Below the pieces are notes generated by a model, which was given only the letters and a program-made list of their open reading frames with translations, searched no databases and was not told where the DNA came from. A stretch of DNA of 13,361 nucleotides from Bacteroidota bacterium (GTDB lineage Bacteria > Bacteroidota > Ignavibacteria > Ignavibacteriales > Ignavibacteriaceae), in contig JAJYCM010000042.1 in assembly GCA_021778375.1 (NCBI GenBank), forward strand, positions 1-13,361. The letters run 5' to 3'. Shown here piece after piece: positions 1-6,866 of this stretch (positions within the stretch are counted from its first letter, which is position 1; each line of letters opens with the position of its first letter). Both the position numbers and the translations under genes were made by a program.

Positions 1-204
1 AGAGAAAAAATTGTAAATACCGTCCCTTAAATAAATCGTACTATCGGCATAAGCATAAGACAATGTTTTTTGAATAGTCCTGTAAGGGTTTGAGATTGAT
101 CCTGTTCCTGTAGTATCATTCCCGCTAGGAGAGACATATATCTGCGCTTCAATAGAAAAAGATACTATTACGATAGTAAAAATTATTATATGGATATTTT
201 TCAT
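1..204 (-). CDS. Secreted right-handed beta-helix protein, N-terminal part only (possible PL9-type pectate lyase)
   Basis: An open frame of 68 codons begins at an ATG at 204 and runs off the left edge without a stop. Residues 1-20 form a signal peptide (MKNIHIIIF..., hydrophobic core, cut near SIEA-Q). The mature protein starts QIYVSPSGNDTTGTGS, then SNPYRTIQKTLSYA and STIYLRDGIYN. The 'YVSPSGND...NPYRTIQKAL...IYLRDGTY' pattern is the usual first turn of secreted parallel beta-helix proteins, including PL9 pectate or rhamnogalacturonan lyases and DUF1565 proteins. The start lies 44 bases after the stop of the neighbouring GH28 gene on the same strand, so it is probably co-transcribed. In this context a pectin-active lyase is the best guess, but no catalytic residue is in view and a non-catalytic beta-helix protein is possible. 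Confidence 0.75.
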   Translation of the reverse strand, partial: MKNIHIIIFTIVIVSFSIEAQIYVSPSGNDTTGTGSISNPYRTIQKTLSYAYADSTIYLRDGIYNFFS

Positions 205-248
205 TATTTGTTTCTGTTTTTATTATAACAAAATCACTTACTTACTGT

Positions 249-1619
249 TTATTCTACCTTTTTTCCATTAATATAAACTTCGCTCAATTTTATATTTTCT
301 GCATTTGAGACTTTGCTTCCGTCTTTTACACCGTCAAATTTGCAGTTCGTTATATATACATCTTTAATTTTTGAGTCCGCTAACCCTTCAATAAATAATG
401 CGTATTTGCTTTTTTGGCTTTTAACGTTCTCTATGAATATATTCTTCATTACCGGATAAAAACTAAATCCCCTCGCTTCTTTAGGGTCGTAATTCATATT
501 TAATTCTACTATGGCTCCGGCTACTTGCCCTACTTTAATATTTCTTACAAAAATGTTTTTTACTACTCCCCCGCGTTTGGCGTTGGATTTTATTCTCAGC
601 ATCCTATCCAATGCCGGACTGTTCATTTCGCAGTCTTCGACATAAACATTAGAACATCCTCCTGAAACTTCACTGCCGATTGAAACACCGCCATGACCGT
701 CTTTCATCGTACAGTCCTTTATTAAAATATTTGAACTCGGAACATTTATTTCCCTACCGTCATTATTGCGTCCTGATTTTATTGCAATGCAGTCATCGCC
801 ATCGCTGAATACACAATTTTTAATAAGAACAAAAGAACACGATTCGGGATCACAACCGTCAGTATTCGGACCGATACTGTTAGTCTTCACTCCTTCAATT
901 GTTATGTTGGTGCTCAAAATTGGATGAAGAAACCAAAAAGGAGAGTCCTTCAAAGTCACCCCTTCTATTAAAATATTTTTACAGCTATAAAATTCTATCA
1001 TTGTCGGTCTTAAATAATAACCGGCTCCAAATATTCTTTTCTTGAAAGGGACTTTTTCATCATTAAGCTTTAGTAAGCGCGGACGGCTTTCTTTGTCTCC
1101 GCTTAGTGTTTTCCATTTCCACCAATTTTCATCACTTGCTTGACCATCAATAATACCCTTTCCTGTTACTGCTATATTTTTTTGCCCGTATGCATAAATT
1201 AAAGGGGAATAATTCATGCAGTGTGAGCCTTCCCATCCGCATAAAACAACTGGAAGGTAATCTGTGGGATTTGTACTGAATTTAAGAACAGCTCCTTCGG
1301 ATACATGTAAATTAATATTACTCTTTAAGTGAATAGCTCCCGTTAAAAATTCACCCTTAGGAACGACCACTCTACCTCCTCCTGCTTTACTACAAGCTTC
1401 GATTGCTCTTACAAATGCTTTAGTACATAATGTTTTTCCGTCTGCAATTGCGCCATATTTTGTAATATCGAAATCTTTATTGGCAAACCTTGGGGCTTTA
1501 ATCTTTTCAAGAATTCTGCGCACATTTTTCCAGCCTGTTTCAGTAGTTGTGCTGTCTTTAGCAAAATTATTTGCTGATACGATCAAAAGGATAATTAAAG
1601 TGACTAATGTCTTTTTCAT
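249..1619 (-). CDS. GH28 polygalacturonase-family glycoside hydrolase
   Basis: A 456-residue secreted enzyme expected to hydrolyse alpha-1,4-galacturonosyl or related rhamnogalacturonan linkages by inversion. Residues 1-20 are a signal peptide (MKKTLVTLIILLIVSANNFA). The beta-helix opens with FDITKYGAIADGKTLCTKAF, the pectate-lyase-3-like entry motif. All four GH28 signatures are intact: NTDG (N252, D254), GDDC (D275, D276), GHGG (H309) and RIK (R342, K344). D254, D275 and D276 are the expected catalytic aspartates. Length is normal for a bacterial single-domain GH28, and there is no sorting domain or lipobox, so a periplasmic location is likely. It lies 32 bases downstream of a second GH28 gene. 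The ATG at 1619 directly begins the signal peptide; a weak GGAA lies upstream. Endo or exo action, and homogalacturonan or RG-I specificity, cannot be read from the sequence. Confidence 0.94.
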   Translation of the reverse strand: MKKTLVTLIILLIVSANNFAKDSTTTETGWKNVRRILEKIKAPRFANKDFDITKYGAIADGKTLCTKAFVRAIEACSKAGGGRVVVPKGEFLTGAIHLKSNINLHVSEGAVLKFSTNPTDYLPVVLCGWEGSHCMNYSPLIYAYGQKNIAVTGKGIIDGQASDENWWKWKTLSGDKESRPRLLKLNDEKVPFKKRIFGAGYYLRPTMIEFYSCKNILIEGVTLKDSPFWFLHPILSTNITIEGVKTNSIGPNTDGCDPESCSFVLIKNCVFSDGDDCIAIKSGRNNDGREINVPSSNILIKDCTMKDGHGGVSIGSEVSGGCSNVYVEDCEMNSPALDRMLRIKSNAKRGGVVKNIFVRNIKVGQVAGAIVELNMNYDPKEARGFSFYPVMKNIFIENVKSQKSKYALFIEGLADSKIKDVYITNCKFDGVKDGSKVSNAENIKLSEVYINGKKVE

Positions 1620-1651
1620 TTAATATTCCGAAATTTAAAGATTTTAATAAA

Positions 1652-3313
1652 TTAGTTAATTTTTACTGCGTTTTTATCAACATCATCTGAGAATTTAAGC
1701 GGCGCCTTAGAACTTTTCAAATCCGTATTTTCAATAGAAATTGATTTAGTATCTTTTCCTGCAAGACTCATAAAATTTGCTGCCTCTTTAGGAAAGAGGA
1801 TTTTGTTTAATTCAAAACCTGAACTCTGATTTAGACTGAAAATTGGGCCATTCGTTGGAACAATCTCAACATTATCAAGTGTAATATTCTTAGCATTATC
1901 CGAATAAAATCCTTTATTTGCTTTTATGTATGAATTGGTAATCTTAATATCCTGGATCGGCATTTCAGGAAGACCAACTACAGAGGCCGCTTGCCTTGCG
2001 CCGTCGCAGAAAATACTATCAATGTATATATTTTTAAATTTAGGCGTTCTATCAGTAACCGGGAAAGCCTTTCCGTTGTCTTTCGAATTTTCGTAATAAG
2101 TATTGAATAGGATCGCTTCATTGACAATATCTTTCATAAAAATATTACTGATATAAATATTATCAACTAAAGCTCCACGGTCTCTGCCGCTTTTAAATCT
2201 TAACCCCACATCCGTTCCTACAAAATCACAATTTCTCACATAAATATTATGCATGCCGCCGTCTGTATTACTTCCTGTAACAAATCCGCCGTGTGCATGA
2301 TAGACAACGCAATTTTCTATAACAATGTTTTGAAGTGCAGCGCCTGTTATGTTTTTGTTCCTGCTGGATTTCATGCAAATTCCGTCATCTCCGGCTGTAA
2401 TTGTACAATTATATAGCAAAACATTTTTACTAGCGCCTATATCCATAGCATCGCCATTCTGCGCCCAATATTCGTTATTGATCTTTACATTTCTCACCAC
2501 CATATCTTCGCACAAGTTTGGATTGAACCCAAATGAAGGGGAATTTTCAATAGTTATTCCGTCAATTAATATTCTTTTGCAATTAATTATCGAAACCATC
2601 TTGGGCCTCATGGCATCTCTAAGCGGTAGTAAATCTTCAGCAGTGAGTTTCTTTTTATCCTTTCTAAATTGAACAAACTGTTTATCTCCGTCCCTTGCTA
2701 CTTCCGATGGCCACCACATAGAACCATCTTCGCTTACGACTCCGCCGGAGTTTACAAATTTTCTCCATAATGATTCAGTTACTTTTCCTCTTTTTACAGG
2801 TCGCCAGGTAGTGCCGTTGCCCTCTAATAAGCCTGTCCCTGTAATTGCAATATTTTCCAAATCATAACCGTATACGGGAGATGCTACAACAAAACCGCCA
2901 TGAGGAATTTTTATAATGGGGTAGTCCTTATGATCTGGACTGAAAAGTACAAGCGCTCCTCTTTCTAAATGAAAATTCACATTGCTCTTTAATTCAATCG
3001 GACCCGTCAGCCAGATTCCCGGAGGTACAATTACTTTTCCCCCTCCTTCTTCTGAACATTTATCGATTGTTTTCTTAAACGCTTCAGTGTTCATTGTATG
3101 ACCGTCACCAATCGCACCGAAATTTTTTATATTAAAAGTCTTATCCTGAAATTGAGGAAGTTGTATGGAAAAGGACTTAAACGGAAGGTTTGTTAAATAT
3201 GAATTGACTTCAGCTTGAAGTTTTTTCTGCGCAATTACTTTGGCGAAAGGAAATTCTAATAAGAAAATAATTAGAAAGATTTTAATAAGAAATTTATTCC
3301 GGATCTTCAGCAT
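1652..3313 (-). CDS. GH28 polygalacturonase-family hydrolase, long form (probable exo-type)
   Basis: A 553-residue secreted GH28 protein. I place the start at the ATG at 3313 because AAGGAG lies 6 bases before it and it directly begins a signal peptide (MLKIRNKFLIKIFLII..., cut near VIAQ-K); an in-frame ATG at 3331 would add six charged residues. The beta-helix opens with FNIKNFGAIGDGHTMNTEAF. Catalytic motifs are N-G-D (N286, D288, replacing the more common NTD), GDDG (D309, D310), HAHGG (H341) and RFK (R372, K374). Against the neighbouring GH28 it carries a long charged insert at about residues 165-235 and a longer C-terminus. Inserts near this point are known in bacterial exo-polygalacturonases, where they close the cleft, so exo action is plausible but inferred. 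It starts 26 bases after the upstream esterase stop. No sorting domain is seen. Confidence 0.92.
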   Translation of the reverse strand: MLKIRNKFLIKIFLIIFLLEFPFAKVIAQKKLQAEVNSYLTNLPFKSFSIQLPQFQDKTFNIKNFGAIGDGHTMNTEAFKKTIDKCSEEGGGKVIVPPGIWLTGPIELKSNVNFHLERGALVLFSPDHKDYPIIKIPHGGFVVASPVYGYDLENIAITGTGLLEGNGTTWRPVKRGKVTESLWRKFVNSGGVVSEDGSMWWPSEVARDGDKQFVQFRKDKKKLTAEDLLPLRDAMRPKMVSIINCKRILIDGITIENSPSFGFNPNLCEDMVVRNVKINNEYWAQNGDAMDIGASKNVLLYNCTITAGDDGICMKSSRNKNITGAALQNIVIENCVVYHAHGGFVTGSNTDGGMHNIYVRNCDFVGTDVGLRFKSGRDRGALVDNIYISNIFMKDIVNEAILFNTYYENSKDNGKAFPVTDRTPKFKNIYIDSIFCDGARQAASVVGLPEMPIQDIKITNSYIKANKGFYSDNAKNITLDNVEIVPTNGPIFSLNQSSGFELNKILFPKEAANFMSLAGKDTKSISIENTDLKSSKAPLKFSDDVDKNAVKIN

Positions 3314-3319
3314 TTGTTT

Positions 3320-3325
3320 CTCCTT
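3320..3325 (-). promoter_or_regulatory. Strong ribosome binding site AAGGAG for the long GH28 gene
   Basis: On the minus strand AAGGAG is followed by AAACAA and then ATG at 3313, a 6-base spacing. It is the clearest Shine-Dalgarno match in the window and favours the start at 3313 over the in-frame ATG at 3331, because it lies inside the six codons the longer version would add. Confidence 0.6.
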
Positions 3326-3339
3326 ATCCATTGATGATA

Positions 3340-4335
3340 TTATTTTTTATGGAATATTTTATCAAGAAATTCAATAGTATAGCTAAATGTTTTTTCAAAC
3401 CAGGGCTGGAATAACCAAAATGTGTGAATGGTACCGGGAAGAGTATGAACCTCAGAATAAATATGATATTTGTTTAGCAGCTTTATCATTGAGTCCCTCC
3501 CTGCGTGAAAGCGCGGGACTGCGCTGTTTATAAATATTTGAGGAGGAGAATTTTTAGTAACATAAGTTATCGGAGAAGCATCCTTCCATAGTTTAGGATT
3601 TTCCTTAAAGGAACTTCCAAGCCAGAGTTGAGCGTATGTCGGTTTTAATGGATTGGAATCGGGTGCTGTATAATTGGTATCTGTAAAATCAAGGTTGCCA
3701 TCTACATTTACTATGGCTTCCACACAACTTGAATGATTTAGGTACTCACCTTTATCAAATTTCTTTAGATTACCTGTTGTACCTAAAAAAGCTGCGAGTT
3801 CTCCGCCTGCCGAACAACCGTATGCCGCGATCTTATTAGTATCGATGTGGAATTTTAAAGCATTTGCGCGCATCCATCTTACTGCAGTTTTCAAATCAAT
3901 TACCGCAGCCGGATATAATGCTTCTTTGGATAAACGATATTCTGCTGTTACTGTTACAAAACCTTTGGCAGCAAGCCTTTCAGCCATAGGAATAGATAAT
4001 GATATATCACCCGATCTCCACCCGCCTCCGTATATCATTAAGATCCCCGGAAAATATTTTTCTCCTTTGATTGCCGGATAATATACGTTCAGACTAAGTT
4101 TTCGATTGCCGATTCTTTTATAAATAATATCTTTTTTTACTTTTACTGATGACGGAAGAATGTCTGTTACAAGTCTCGCTTCAGGAAATTTCTTATACAT
4201 TTTCTTAGCAGCACTGTATAATGTATAAGACGTGTCTCGGGGTATTATGCCTTTGCTATTTTTCTCTTGTGAGAAAACAATCCCAATAGATAATAAGAAA
4301 AAGAGAATAGAATTTTTAATATAAGATTTCAACAT
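3340..4335 (-). CDS. Secreted alpha/beta-hydrolase esterase (BD-FAE / carbohydrate acetylesterase-like)
   Basis: A 331-residue serine hydrolase, probably removing acetyl or feruloyl esters from pectin or its oligosaccharides. The ATG at 4335 gives a clean signal peptide (MLKSYIKNSILFFLLSIGIVFSQ); a TTG nine codons upstream would put charged residues before it and is less likely. The oxyanion-hole motif YGGGW is at about 102-106, the nucleophile motif GCSAG has Ser175, and the catalytic His is probably H304 in GTIHTFW. PRFHAGRD (D281) near the C-terminus probably supplies the acid. YRLSKEALYPAAVIDLKTAVRW is the usual segment before the nucleophile elbow in this family. The start overlaps the end of the GH31 gene by 20 bases, suggesting translational coupling; GAGAAAAGGAAG precedes the ATG. 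The family covers acetyl-xylan, feruloyl and other esterases, so the substrate rests on the pectin-locus context alone. Confidence 0.88.
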   Translation of the reverse strand: MLKSYIKNSILFFLLSIGIVFSQEKNSKGIIPRDTSYTLYSAAKKMYKKFPEARLVTDILPSSVKVKKDIIYKRIGNRKLSLNVYYPAIKGEKYFPGILMIYGGGWRSGDISLSIPMAERLAAKGFVTVTAEYRLSKEALYPAAVIDLKTAVRWMRANALKFHIDTNKIAAYGCSAGGELAAFLGTTGNLKKFDKGEYLNHSSCVEAIVNVDGNLDFTDTNYTAPDSNPLKPTYAQLWLGSSFKENPKLWKDASPITYVTKNSPPQIFINSAVPRFHAGRDSMIKLLNKYHIYSEVHTLPGTIHTFWLFQPWFEKTFSYTIEFLDKIFHKK

Positions 4336-6562
4336 CTTCCTTTTCTCTTTCGTGCAAATCAATTACAAGTGTCTGTGCTTGTTTATTCCAGACATAATTT
4401 ACCGGTTTCTCGTTTAGTTTTACTTGTAGAGGCTTTATATCTGATTTAATCATTAATTTACTTTTAATCATAACTGGATCAACTTGTAGAGAAATTTTTC
4501 TTCTCCCTTTTTCAACAAAAATTTCTTTCCCTTTCTTACCATCGTAAAGATCAACGTAACTGAATAATGTTTTCTCACCATCCCTGCCCGGGATTACATG
4601 AATACTTAAATCCTTTTGATAATTTGATTCCCATATTTTATTGCTTCCCTGATAAATATTTCCTGTAACATAAATTGAATTTGCTTTTACAAAAACTGGG
4701 TATTTATTTAACGGGAGGCTAACCTGAATTGTTCTGCCGCCTTCGTAGCTTTTGGAAATATCATTGTAATCATACCATTTACCTTTTGGCAGATAAACGT
4801 CCCTTACATTAAGAGAATCGTAGAACGGTGCAACGAGAAATGCGTTTCCGAATAGATATTCATTCCAAATGTCATAAGTTTTTGGATCATTCGGATATTC
4901 ATATGAAAGCGGTTTCATCATAACGCCGTTTTTATAAGATGTATTTAACGAGGAATAAATGTACGGCAATAATTTCATTCTTTGTTCACAAGCGTTCCTA
5001 AATATATTTTGTAATTCTTTGCTGTATTTCCAGGGCGGTCTATCTTCTCTTTTTCCGCCGGCATTATCTAATTTGGTTTCAAACATGCCGCTCCATGACC
5101 CAAACTCTAACCATCGTGCATATAATTTTTCAGAAATCCTTCCGCCTAGATAACCTCCCACATCAGAGCCCCAGGATGGGAAACCCATAAATCCCACTCG
5201 AACTGCATTTGCCATACTTGATGCTAATCCGTCCCAACTCGACCTTGAATCACCTCCCCATACAGCGCTTAAATATGGTTGGCATCTTTGATATGCAGAT
5301 CTTGCATAATTAAATTCATCTTTGCCGAAGGAATCATTTAAGAACTTATTTATAACTTTGGAATAAAGATAAACGTATTTATTTCTATGTTCGCTTTCGG
5401 GAGTTTTATCATACCAAAATTCAGTCGTGGGAAATTCTTCATCCCCTCTATCCATTTTATGCCCTCTAACATTAACCGAATACTGGTTCGCTGTAAGCCT
5501 CTCCTCGAATTCTTTAACTGCTTTTGGGTTTGTTAAATCCATATATCCTTTGAAACCCGGTAATAGTCCCGGGAAATCCTTATCAGCAAATGTAAGAGAA
5601 CCTACCCAAGTCATAAATTGAATACCGTATGAATTATTTAATTCTGATATCCATTCTTTTGGATTTGAAAATCTTTTATTGAAATCCATTTTTGACCATT
5701 CATCAGCTCCGTTGCTATATGGACGATCAAGCATTAATCCTGTAAGTGGAATTTTAAGTTCTGTCATTTTTTTAACATCACTTAAAATTTGCTCCTTATC
5801 CTTAAATTCATCTCTCCAGATGATTGGTCCGCATGCCCAAATCGGGATATACTTTGGATGACCTATTATTGAATAATAAGACTCCAGAATCTTGTCGCCG
5901 TTTGACCCGGCAAACAAATACCAATCAAGTTTACCTGTGTGATGATAAAGTTCAGTTGTTCCGTTTATACCGAATTCGTAACGCCCTTCTGCAAATGTAT
6001 CAAAGAATGATGCATAACCTCTGTTGCTCATATAAAATGCAGACAACACTGAGGCGTAATTTTCATGATATTGATCGCTATTTCCAAGGACATCAACATC
6101 TATAACTTTTCCTCTTAAGTCCGGACTTTTAACATTATCCGGATAAAGATTTTCCAATACTCCGAAGTAATGTTCATCTAAATCTTTCAAGATAATTGTT
6201 ACGTTTTCTGCCCATTGGGGATTGCTATAAAATCTAAGTCCGTCCTGCGTCCTGGTAATAATTATTGTGTCAATTAAATCTCCCTTAGCTTGTTGATATT
6301 TTGCTGTAGAGGCATATATTACTTTCAATAAGATCTTATTATCATCGGTTGATAATATGGAAATAGATTTTGGGGGAGTAAAATTGAAATTGATAGATGT
6401 AATTTCTGTTAATTCTTTATTTCCTGAATATACCTCTAGCCTTTTATTTTCTAGTCGCAAATTAATCCCATTTCCTCCGAATAAATTATGAGAAAATAAT
6501 TTAATACTTGAAAACAAAACAAAGATTGCAAATAGAGTTAATGAATATTTCTTCATAGTCAT
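4316..6562 (-). CDS. GH31 family alpha-glycosidase (alpha-glucosidase / alpha-xylosidase-like)
   Basis: A 748-residue retaining glycosidase. Residues 1 to about 24 form a signal peptide. An N-terminal beta-sandwich (about 30-230) is followed by the TIM barrel, beginning near YIPIWACGPIIWRDEF and GLMLDR. The nucleophile motif is GHKMDRGDEE (D371) and the acid/base is in VWGGDSRSSW (D438). The motif GFMGFPSWGSDVGGYLGG (about 458-475) is characteristic of GH31, and a C-terminal beta-sandwich follows, with FLVAPFYDS and DVYLPKGKWYDY. Length and domain order are normal for the family. It follows the 304-base repeat-containing gap and overlaps the next esterase start by 20 bases. GH31 includes alpha-glucosidases, alpha-xylosidases, alpha-galactosidases and sulfoquinovosidases; the linkage cut here cannot be assigned. 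In a pectin locus, an alpha-linked side-chain sugar or alpha-xylose from co-occurring xyloglucan are both plausible. Confidence 0.93.
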   Translation of the reverse strand: MTMKKYSLTLFAIFVLFSSIKLFSHNLFGGNGINLRLENKRLEVYSGNKELTEITSINFNFTPPKSISILSTDDNKILLKVIYASTAKYQQAKGDLIDTIIITRTQDGLRFYSNPQWAENVTIILKDLDEHYFGVLENLYPDNVKSPDLRGKVIDVDVLGNSDQYHENYASVLSAFYMSNRGYASFFDTFAEGRYEFGINGTTELYHHTGKLDWYLFAGSNGDKILESYYSIIGHPKYIPIWACGPIIWRDEFKDKEQILSDVKKMTELKIPLTGLMLDRPYSNGADEWSKMDFNKRFSNPKEWISELNNSYGIQFMTWVGSLTFADKDFPGLLPGFKGYMDLTNPKAVKEFEERLTANQYSVNVRGHKMDRGDEEFPTTEFWYDKTPESEHRNKYVYLYSKVINKFLNDSFGKDEFNYARSAYQRCQPYLSAVWGGDSRSSWDGLASSMANAVRVGFMGFPSWGSDVGGYLGGRISEKLYARWLEFGSWSGMFETKLDNAGGKREDRPPWKYSKELQNIFRNACEQRMKLLPYIYSSLNTSYKNGVMMKPLSYEYPNDPKTYDIWNEYLFGNAFLVAPFYDSLNVRDVYLPKGKWYDYNDISKSYEGGRTIQVSLPLNKYPVFVKANSIYVTGNIYQGSNKIWESNYQKDLSIHVIPGRDGEKTLFSYVDLYDGKKGKEIFVEKGRRKISLQVDPVMIKSKLMIKSDIKPLQVKLNEKPVNYVWNKQAQTLVIDLHEREKEDVEILY

Positions 6563-6569
6563 TTTATTG

Positions 6570-6588
6570 ATAATATTTGAATATTATA
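6570..6588 (-). promoter_or_regulatory. AT-rich palindrome overlapping a TATAAT box upstream of GH31 (weak promoter/operator candidate)
   Basis: Bases 6570-6587 form a perfect 8-base inverted repeat, ATAATATT-TG-AATATTAT. On the minus strand TATAAT occurs at 6588-6583, 20 bases before the GH31 ATG. At an 18-base spacing the upstream hexamer is only TTCCCA, a poor -35. A promoter would make sense because the gap here is the longest in the cluster, but AT-rich DNA yields such matches by chance. Confidence 0.22.
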
Positions 6589-6689
6589 AATACGCATTAT
6601 AAATTATGGGAATTTCTAAAAGCTTCAATATTTACATGAGGACAGCCAGGTTCGAAATGACAAAAAAAGATTGTGTCATTTCAACTGAG

Positions 6690-6710
6690 CCTGCCTGTCC
6701 GGTAGGCAGG
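6690..6710. repeat. CCTGCCT / AGGCAGG hairpin inside the intergenic repeat
   Basis: CCTGCCT (6690-6696) and AGGCAGG (6704-6710) make a perfect 7-base stem with the 7-base loop GTCCGGT. This GC-rich motif stands out against the AT-rich surroundings. No T-tract follows on either strand, so it does not look like an intrinsic terminator. Confidence 0.65.
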
Positions 6711-6719
6711 TCCTCGAAA

Positions 6720-6770
6720 GAGAAATCCCATGTTCAATTCGACCATCTAAGCTTTACAAGGGGATTTCTC
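6720..6770. repeat. Inverted repeat GAGAAATCCC / GGGATTTCTC
   Basis: A perfect 10-base inverted repeat has arms at 6720-6729 and 6761-6770 and a 31-base spacer. It is the inner pair of the larger palindromic element and resembles the AGATTTCTC-type cores of dispersed repeats in related genomes, as I recall them. The spacer has no recognisable gene or site. Confidence 0.65.
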
Positions 6771-6866
6771 ACCGGCTTAAGCCTGATTCGGAATGACAAT
6801 TACTTATATGTTGTATCTAAGAGGCTTGCCGGCAGTCAGGTTCTCTGCGTTAAATTTTTATAAATG

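Larger units (their letters stand above)
6640..6840. repeat. Nested palindromic intergenic repeat (MITE/REP-like)
   Basis: This fills most of the 304-base gap between the divergent CE8-like gene and GH31, and no credible gene is in it. GAAATGACA (6654-6662) and TGTCATTTC (6674-6682) form a perfect 9-base stem with an 11-base loop. The pairing extends imperfectly outward to GGACAG (6640-6645) and CTGTCC (6695-6700). GGAATGACA at 6790-6798 is a further arm that pairs with the TGTCATTTC copy with one mismatch. A degenerate copy of the CCTGCC...GGCAGG unit lies at 6824-6840. The parts GAAATGACA, GAGAAATCCC and CCTGCCT...AGGCAGG resemble dispersed palindromic repeats I recall from intergenic regions of Bacteroidota and Ignavibacteria. 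It lacks a transposase, so it is at most a non-autonomous element. As RNA it would fold strongly between two operon segments. Confidence 0.7.

Noticed and set aside
205..248. Possible terminator or promoter between the first GH28 gene and the left-edge gene.
   Set aside because: The 44 bases are AT-rich but contain no hairpin with a T-tract and no convincing promoter hexamers; read-through is the simpler assumption.
2349..2672. A 107-codon plus-strand open frame opposite the long GH28 gene.
   Set aside because: It lies wholly inside a well-supported GH28 coding region on the other strand and shows no family motif. The same holds for other plus-strand frames at 5824-6105, 7604-7918, 9213-9452 and 12422-12763.
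6606..6863. An 85-codon plus-strand open frame in the long intergenic gap.
   Set aside because: It is made of the nested inverted repeats and the GC-rich hairpin units; its translation has no recognisable domain and it lacks a ribosome binding site. It is best explained as repeat DNA.
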